The notes under the pieces are model-generated. The model saw nothing but the letters and a program-made list of their open reading frames with translations, was not told the origin of the DNA and ran no database searches. The position numbers were made by a program, and so were the translations under genes. This document shows, in pieces, positions 5,607 to 8,886 of a stretch of DNA of 8,886 nt. The stretch is taken from NCBI GenBank assembly GCA_937893015.1, contig CALBJX010000061.1:1-8886 (forward strand), read 5' to 3'. Each line of letters begins with the position of its first letter. Positions within the stretch are counted from its first letter, which is position 1. Source of the DNA: an uncultured Verrucomicrobiales bacterium (lineage in GTDB: Bacteria > Verrucomicrobiota > Verrucomicrobiia > Verrucomicrobiales > Akkermansiaceae).

Positions 5607-5638
5607 TGTATACGCGTGCGCATATGCGTGCGCACGCG
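5607..5638. other. 32-bp alternating pyrimidine-purine tract with a 10-bp inverted repeat
   Basis: Every base from 5607 to 5638 strictly alternates pyrimidine and purine, mostly CG and TG/CA steps, a composition known to favour Z-DNA under negative supercoiling. Within it, CGCGTGCGCA (5613-5622) and TGCGCACGCG (5629-5638) form a perfect 10-bp inverted repeat with a 6-bp spacer, so it could also extrude a small cruciform or form an RNA hairpin. It lies about 135 bp upstream of the str-operon -35 box. Confidence 0.7.
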
Positions 5639-5771
5639 GGAGGAAAATCCTGTCATCATGCAAACTTTTTTTCGCCTTTGTTGCCCGTGGGGTGAAAGAG
5701 CAGAGCAGGGGAGGGATGGTGCGGGAAGATGAAAAAACTTGAAAAAATCCGTGAAATTCTAAAGAAAAGGC
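5639..5771. other. Non-coding stretch upstream of the str promoter, with phased A-tracts
   Basis: I find no gene with recognisable features here. The first part is unremarkable apart from a T-run (about 5665-5671). From 5732 on, A-tracts at 5732-5737, 5742-5747, 5754-5756 and 5761-5768 recur at about one helical turn, ending just before the -35 box. This resembles an UP element or curved DNA that strengthens ribosomal promoters. It has not been tested. Confidence 0.5.
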
Positions 5772-5799
5772 TTGCAATGTCGGGCAAAACGGCTATAAT
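5772..5799 (+). promoter_or_regulatory. Strong sigma70-type promoter of the str operon
   Basis: There is a -35 TTGCAA (5772-5777), a 16-bp spacer and a consensus -10 TATAAT (5794-5799), with A-tracts immediately upstream. Predicted transcription starts near 5806. Unlike every other promoter in the window, it leaves a long leader (about 135 nt) before its first gene. Confidence 0.8.
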
Positions 5800-5805
5800 G
5801 TGCGC

Positions 5806-5942
5806 CCCGCAAGGAGTGTAGGGATACGCTCTGCGTCAAGGATTTTATCGGGTTCGCCGCCGGATAAACGGTCTGTTTCCTCTAGGGAGAGGGGACGAGC
5901 GGAAACGGCGTAAGAACTTGAAAAACAACAAAATAGAAAAAC
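5806..5942 (+). promoter_or_regulatory. Leader of the rpsL-rpsG-fusA mRNA, possible regulatory RNA
   Basis: The untranslated leader of about 135 nt contains a hairpin with 9-bp arms (5875-5883 with 5888-5896, two G-U pairs, loop AGGG). There is also a weaker TTATC/GATAA pairing around 5845-5866. The last 30 nt before the rpsL ATG are A-rich and unstructured, with no Shine-Dalgarno sequence. In other bacteria S7 represses its own str operon by binding the mRNA (in E. coli between rpsL and rpsG). A comparable role here is only a possibility. Confidence 0.45.
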
Positions 5943-6347
5943 ATGCCGACTATTAATCAGCTCGTCCGCAAGGGACGTATCGTACCGGAAGAGAAGTCGA
6001 AGTCTCGCGCTCTTCATAGCTGCCCCCAGCGCCGCGGTGTCTGCCTGCAGGTGATGACCCGTACGCCCAAGAAGCCCAACTCCGCTCTTCGTAAGGTTGC
6101 CAAAGTCCGCCTTACCAACGGCGAAGAAGTCATCGCCTACATCGGCGGTGAAGGCCACAACCTGCAGGAGCACTCCATCGTGCTTGTGCGTGGCGGTCGT
6201 GTGAAGGACCTTCCCGGTGTCCGTTACCACATCGTTCGTGGTGCTCTGGACTGCCTCGGCGTTGACAAGCGTCGCCGCGGTCGTTCGAAGTATGGTGCCA
6301 AGCGCCCCAAGGCCGGTGCTCCCGCCGCTACCGGTAAGAAGAAGTAA
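5943..6347 (+). CDS. rpsL: 30S ribosomal protein S12 (uS12)
   Basis: This is a 134-residue protein with close matches to the S12 consensus along its length. It begins MPTINQLVRKGR, then has CPQRRGVC, TPKKPNSALRKVAKVRLTNG, YIGGEGHNLQEHSIVLVRGG, RVKDLPGVRYHIVRGALD and a basic tail. S12 sits at the decoding centre of the small subunit. Lys43 and Lys44 in TPKKPNS, where substitutions give streptomycin resistance, are the usual lysines, as is the RVKDLPGVRYH loop, so the sequence predicts a normal streptomycin-sensitive S12. It is the first gene of the str operon. The rpsG ATG follows after 24 nt. The start is fixed by family N-terminus alignment. The A-rich upstream sequence has no Shine-Dalgarno motif. 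Confidence 0.98.
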   Translation: MPTINQLVRKGRIVPEEKSKSRALHSCPQRRGVCLQVMTRTPKKPNSALRKVAKVRLTNGEEVIAYIGGEGHNLQEHSIVLVRGGRVKDLPGVRYHIVRGALDCLGVDKRRRGRSKYGAKRPKAGAPAATGKKK

Positions 6348-6371
6348 ATAACCCCTTAATTACAAAGAGTT

Positions 6372-6845
6372 ATGTCTCGTCGTAAACGCGTTTACAAGAA
6401 GTTCGAGAGCAAGGATTCCCGCTATGATTCCGTGCTCGTGGGCAAGCTCATCGGCAAGGTGATGCTCGCCGGCAAGCGTTCCCTCGCTGAGCGCATCGTC
6501 TACAAGGCCATTGATATCGCCAACGAAGGCACGGACACCGTGAGCCCCCTTGAGGTGCTGACCCGCGCCATCGAGAACGCCAAGCCCCGTGTGGAGGTGA
6601 AGAGCCGCCGCGTGGGTGGTGCCACCTATCAGGTGCCCTTGGAGGTCGCTCCCGATCGCTCCGAAGCTCTCGCCATGCGCTGGATCATCAACTACGCCCG
6701 CAACCGCAAGGGCGTTCCCATGGCCAAGGCTCTTGCCAACGAAATCAAGGAAGCTGCCGCCAACCAGGGCGCTGCTGTCCGCAAGCGCGATGATGTGCAC
6801 AAGATGGCTCAGGCCAACCGTGCCTTCGCTCACTTCCGCTGGTAA
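6372..6845 (+). CDS. rpsG: 30S ribosomal protein S7 (uS7)
   Basis: This is a 157-residue protein, the usual length for S7, with family landmarks MSRRKRVYKK at the N-terminus, GKRSLAERIVYKAID, EVLTRAIENAKPRVEVKSRRVGGATYQVP, RWIINYARNR and the C-terminal HKMAQANRAFAHFRW. S7 nucleates assembly of the 16S rRNA 3' domain, contacts E-site tRNA, and in some bacteria is the translational repressor of the str operon. It lies between rpsL (24-nt gap) and fusA (62-nt gap). No clear Shine-Dalgarno sequence precedes it (the upstream sequence is ACAAAGAGTT). The longer gap to fusA holds only a weak AT-rich stem (6856-6863 with 6885-6892) and no promoter I can support. Confidence 0.98.
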   Translation: MSRRKRVYKKFESKDSRYDSVLVGKLIGKVMLAGKRSLAERIVYKAIDIANEGTDTVSPLEVLTRAIENAKPRVEVKSRRVGGATYQVPLEVAPDRSEALAMRWIINYARNRKGVPMAKALANEIKEAAANQGAAVRKRDDVHKMAQANRAFAHFRW

Positions 6846-6907
6846 GTACCCGCTGGAAGTTTTCTCGTAATCTCTGAAATCCAAAAAACTTCATATTACT
6901 TAAGACT

Positions 6908-8886
6908 ATGGCTAGTGTTAGCAGTCCCGACCGTAAGGCCCCGTTGGAGCGCTACCGTAACTTCGGTATCGCCGCTCACATCGACGGTGGCAAGACCACG
7001 CTCTCTGAACGTATCCTTTTCTACACCGGCATGATCCACAAGATCGGCGAAGTGCACGATGGCGCTGCGACGACCGACTGGATGGAACAGGAGCAGGAGC
7101 GCGGTATCACCATCACCTCCGCCGCTGTGACGACCAACTGGAAACAGCTTCACTCCGAAGGCTGCTGCAAGCTCTTCGAGAACGAGAACTTCCAGCTCAA
7201 CGTTATCGATACTCCCGGGCACGTGGACTTCACCGCTGAGGTGGAGCGTTCCCTGCGCGTGCTCGACGGCGCCATCGTGGTGTTCTGTGGTGTGGCCGGC
7301 GTTCAGCCCCAGACCCAGACCGTGTGGCGTCAGGCCAACAAGTACAGCGTTCCCCGTATCTGCTTCGTCAACAAGATGGACCGCACGGGTGCCAACTTCG
7401 CCAACGTGCTCAACGATATCCGCACGAAGCTCGGCGCGAACGCTGCTCCCATTCTCATCCCCATCGGCTCTGAGGACACCCTGCGCGGCCAGATCGACGT
7501 GGTGAACCAGAAGGCCATCATGTACGCCGACAGCGACCGCCTCGGCTCCACCTACGAAATCGTGGAACTCGAAGGCGAGCTCAAGGAGCAGGCTGAGGAG
7601 GCTCTCGAAGACCTCAAGGGCCGCGTGGCCGACGTGGACGACGAGCTCGCCGAGCTCTTCCTCATGGAGGAGCCCATCGATGCCCCCACGCTCAAGCAGG
7701 CTATCCGCCGCGCTGTCATCGCCAACAAGTTCATCCCCGTGGCCGGTGGTTCCGCGTTCAAGAACAAGGGCGTTCAGGCCCTGCTCGACGCCGTGGTGGA
7801 CTACCTGCCCTCCCCGCTCGAGGCTAAGGTCGCTACCGTGACCTCCACCATCTCCAACGGTGTGGACGAAAACGGCTACGAGACCTTCGAGACGAAGGAA
7901 ATCATCCCCTCCGACGACGACAAGCCCGTCGCCCTTGCGTTCAAGCTCTGGGCCGACAAGTTCGTGGGTTCCCTCGTGTTCATCCGCGTGTACACGGGCG
8001 TTATCCGCAAGGGCGACACCGTTTACAACCCCCGCACCCGCAAGCGCGAGCGCGTCGGTCGTCTCCTCCAGATTCAGGCCAACGTCCACACGGATGTGGA
8101 AGAAGTGTTCTCCGGTGATATCGCCGCCATCGTGGGTCTGAAGAACGCCACGACGGGTGACACCCTCGCCGCCGACGACTTCGACTACACGCTTGAGCCC
8201 CCCACCTTCCCCGACACCGTGATTTCCATGGCCGTGGAACCCCTCACCAAGGGCGACCAGGAGAAGATGTCCAACGCTCTGCAGCGTCTCTCCGCTGAAG
8301 ACCCCACCTTCCGCGTCAAGACCGACGAGGAAACCGGCCAGACCATCATCGCCGGCATGGGCGAGCTTCACCTCGACATTATCGTCGATCGTCTGAAGCG
8401 CGAGTTCAAGGTGGAAGCCAACACCGGCAAGCCCCAGATTGCTTACCGCGAAACCATCACCAAGTCCGCCGATCGCGTGCAGGGCAAGCTCGTCAAGCAG
8501 TCCGGCGGTCGCGGTCAGTACGGTGACGTGGTCATCGCCATGCGCCCCGGTGAGCGCGGCACGGGCCTCAAGATTGCCAACAAGATTGTTGGTGGTGCCA
8601 TTCCCAAGGAGTACATGAACGCCGTGTACGCCGGTCTGAATGAGGCCATGAACTCCGGCTCCGTGGCCGGCTACCCCGTGGAAGACGTGGAAGTCGACGT
8701 CATCGATGGTTCCTACCACGAAGTGGACTCCAACGAAAACGCCTTCAAGATGGCCGCTATCTTCGCCATGAAGAACGCCTTCGCCAAGTGCGCTCCCGTG
8801 CTTCTGGAGCCCATCATGAGCGTGGAAGTCTCCACCCCCGCCGAGAACCAGGGCGACATCATGGGCGACCTCAACCGCCGCCGCGC
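6908..8886 (+). CDS. fusA: Translation elongation factor G, C-terminus beyond the window
   Basis: An open frame runs from the ATG at 6908 to the window edge, giving about 659 residues of a protein usually near 700, so only the end of domain V is missing. EF-G is the GTPase that translocates tRNA and mRNA on the ribosome and, with RRF, recycles ribosomes. Visible motifs are the P-loop AHIDGGKTT (G1), ERGITITSAA (G2), DTPGHVDF (G3), NKMD (G4) and GSAFKNKG (G5). Domain III has SAEDPTFRV and IIAGMGELHLDIIVDRLKRE, and domain IV has GGRGQYGDVV. Two oddities are a Gly where most EF-Gs have Ala in the P-loop (DAGKTT), and about 7 extra residues relative to E. coli between G2 and G3, including a Cys-Cys pair. 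Position in the str operon makes this the main EF-G. No Shine-Dalgarno sequence precedes the ATG. The tuf gene may follow outside the window. Confidence 0.97.
   Translation, partial: MASVSSPDRKAPLERYRNFGIAAHIDGGKTTLSERILFYTGMIHKIGEVHDGAATTDWMEQEQERGITITSAAVTTNWKQLHSEGCCKLFENENFQLNVIDTPGHVDFTAEVERSLRVLDGAIVVFCGVAGVQPQTQTVWRQANKYSVPRICFVNKMDRTGANFANVLNDIRTKLGANAAPILIPIGSEDTLRGQIDVVNQKAIMYADSDRLGSTYEIVELEGELKEQAEEALEDLKGRVADVDDELAELFLMEEPIDAPTLKQAIRRAVIANKFIPVAGGSAFKNKGVQALLDAVVDYLPSPLEAKVATVTSTISNGVDENGYETFETKEIIPSDDDKPVALAFKLWADKFVGSLVFIRVYTGVIRKGDTVYNPRTRKRERVGRLLQIQANVHTDVEEVFSGDIAAIVGLKNATTGDTLAADDFDYTLEPPTFPDTVISMAVEPLTKGDQEKMSNALQRLSAEDPTFRVKTDEETGQTIIAGMGELHLDIIVDRLKREFKVEANTGKPQIAYRETITKSADRVQGKLVKQSGGRGQYGDVVIAMRPGERGTGLKIANKIVGGAIPKEYMNAVYAGLNEAMNSGSVAGYPVEDVEVDVIDGSYHEVDSNENAFKMAAIFAMKNAFAKCAPVLLEPIMSVEVSTPAENQGDIMGDLNRRR

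Noticed and set aside
5340..5732. Plus-strand open frame of 130 codons overlapping the lipoprotein gene
   Set aside because: It is out of frame with a well-supported lipoprotein, is rich in Arg, Ser and Thr as in shifted frames, and continues through the terminator-like hairpin.
5511..5777. Minus-strand open frame of 88 codons in the gap before the str promoter
   Set aside because: It crosses the hairpin, the alternating tract and the A-tracts and shows no domain or promoter.
6856..6892. Stem between rpsG and fusA as attenuator or terminator
   Set aside because: GAAGTTTT can pair with AAAACTTC, but the 8-bp AT-rich stem closes a 21-nt loop and no T-run follows. It is too weak to support.
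6896..8719. Minus-strand open frame of 607 codons opposite fusA
   Set aside because: It is a mirror of the strongly conserved fusA coding frame and has the same antisense composition (GLVDELVHHG-like stretches). fusA is certain.

Overview
The window is a GC-rich, gene-dense bacterial chromosome segment with eight protein genes, two of them cut by the window edges. I see no rRNA, tRNA, CRISPR array, transposase or phage gene. A secreted GH33-type sialidase, a lipoprotein, ribosomal genes with good matches to the bacterial consensus and missing Shine-Dalgarno sequences would fit a mucin-associated member of the Verrucomicrobiota (Akkermansia-like). This placement is an inference from gene content and recall, not a search result, and I hold it at about 50%.

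Layout. Positions 1-601 (minus) hold the N-terminal 200 residues of an O-acetylhomoserine sulfhydrylase-type PLP enzyme. It is transcribed divergently from an exported sialidase (694-2316, plus). The sialidase converges on an orphan PTS EIIA gene (2374-2793, minus), and a strong bidirectional terminator at 2336-2372 separates them. From 2876 to 3099 lies a 224-bp nested palindrome made of two diverged inverted arms, each carrying about three degenerate 14-bp units and its own small hairpins, around a perfect 15-bp central stem. Its right end runs over the stop codon of an RmlD-type sugar-nucleotide reductase gene (3091-3981, minus), which sits 31 bp behind an RNase D gene (4013-5074, minus). 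Divergent from rnd is a 117-residue lipoprotein of unknown function (5183-5536, plus). A 406-bp gap (5537-5942) then holds a terminator-like hairpin, a 32-bp alternating pyrimidine-purine tract, phased A-tracts, a near-consensus sigma70 promoter and a leader of about 135 nt. This drives the str operon: rpsL (5943-6347), rpsG (6372-6845) and fusA (6908 to the window end, incomplete).

The two most interesting signals are not genes. First, five promoters (sulfhydrylase, sialidase, EIIA, rnd, lipoprotein) each have a -35 TTG hexamer, exactly 17 bp of spacer and a TA...T-like -10. Four also have a TGn extended -10, and three share the -35 hexamer TTGCGC. In all five the -10 lies only 6-13 nt from the ATG, so the mRNAs should be leaderless or carry only a few leader nucleotides. 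No gene in the window has a recognisable GGAGG-type ribosome binding site. The str operon is the exception, with a long leader. Second, the 224-bp palindrome looks like a miniature repeat element or a structured-RNA repeat and should be searched for elsewhere in the genome.

Metabolically the window combines methionine/homocysteine synthesis, host-glycan desialylation, a PTS regulatory protein, sugar-nucleotide reduction, RNA processing and translation. These look like separate short transcription units rather than one pathway.
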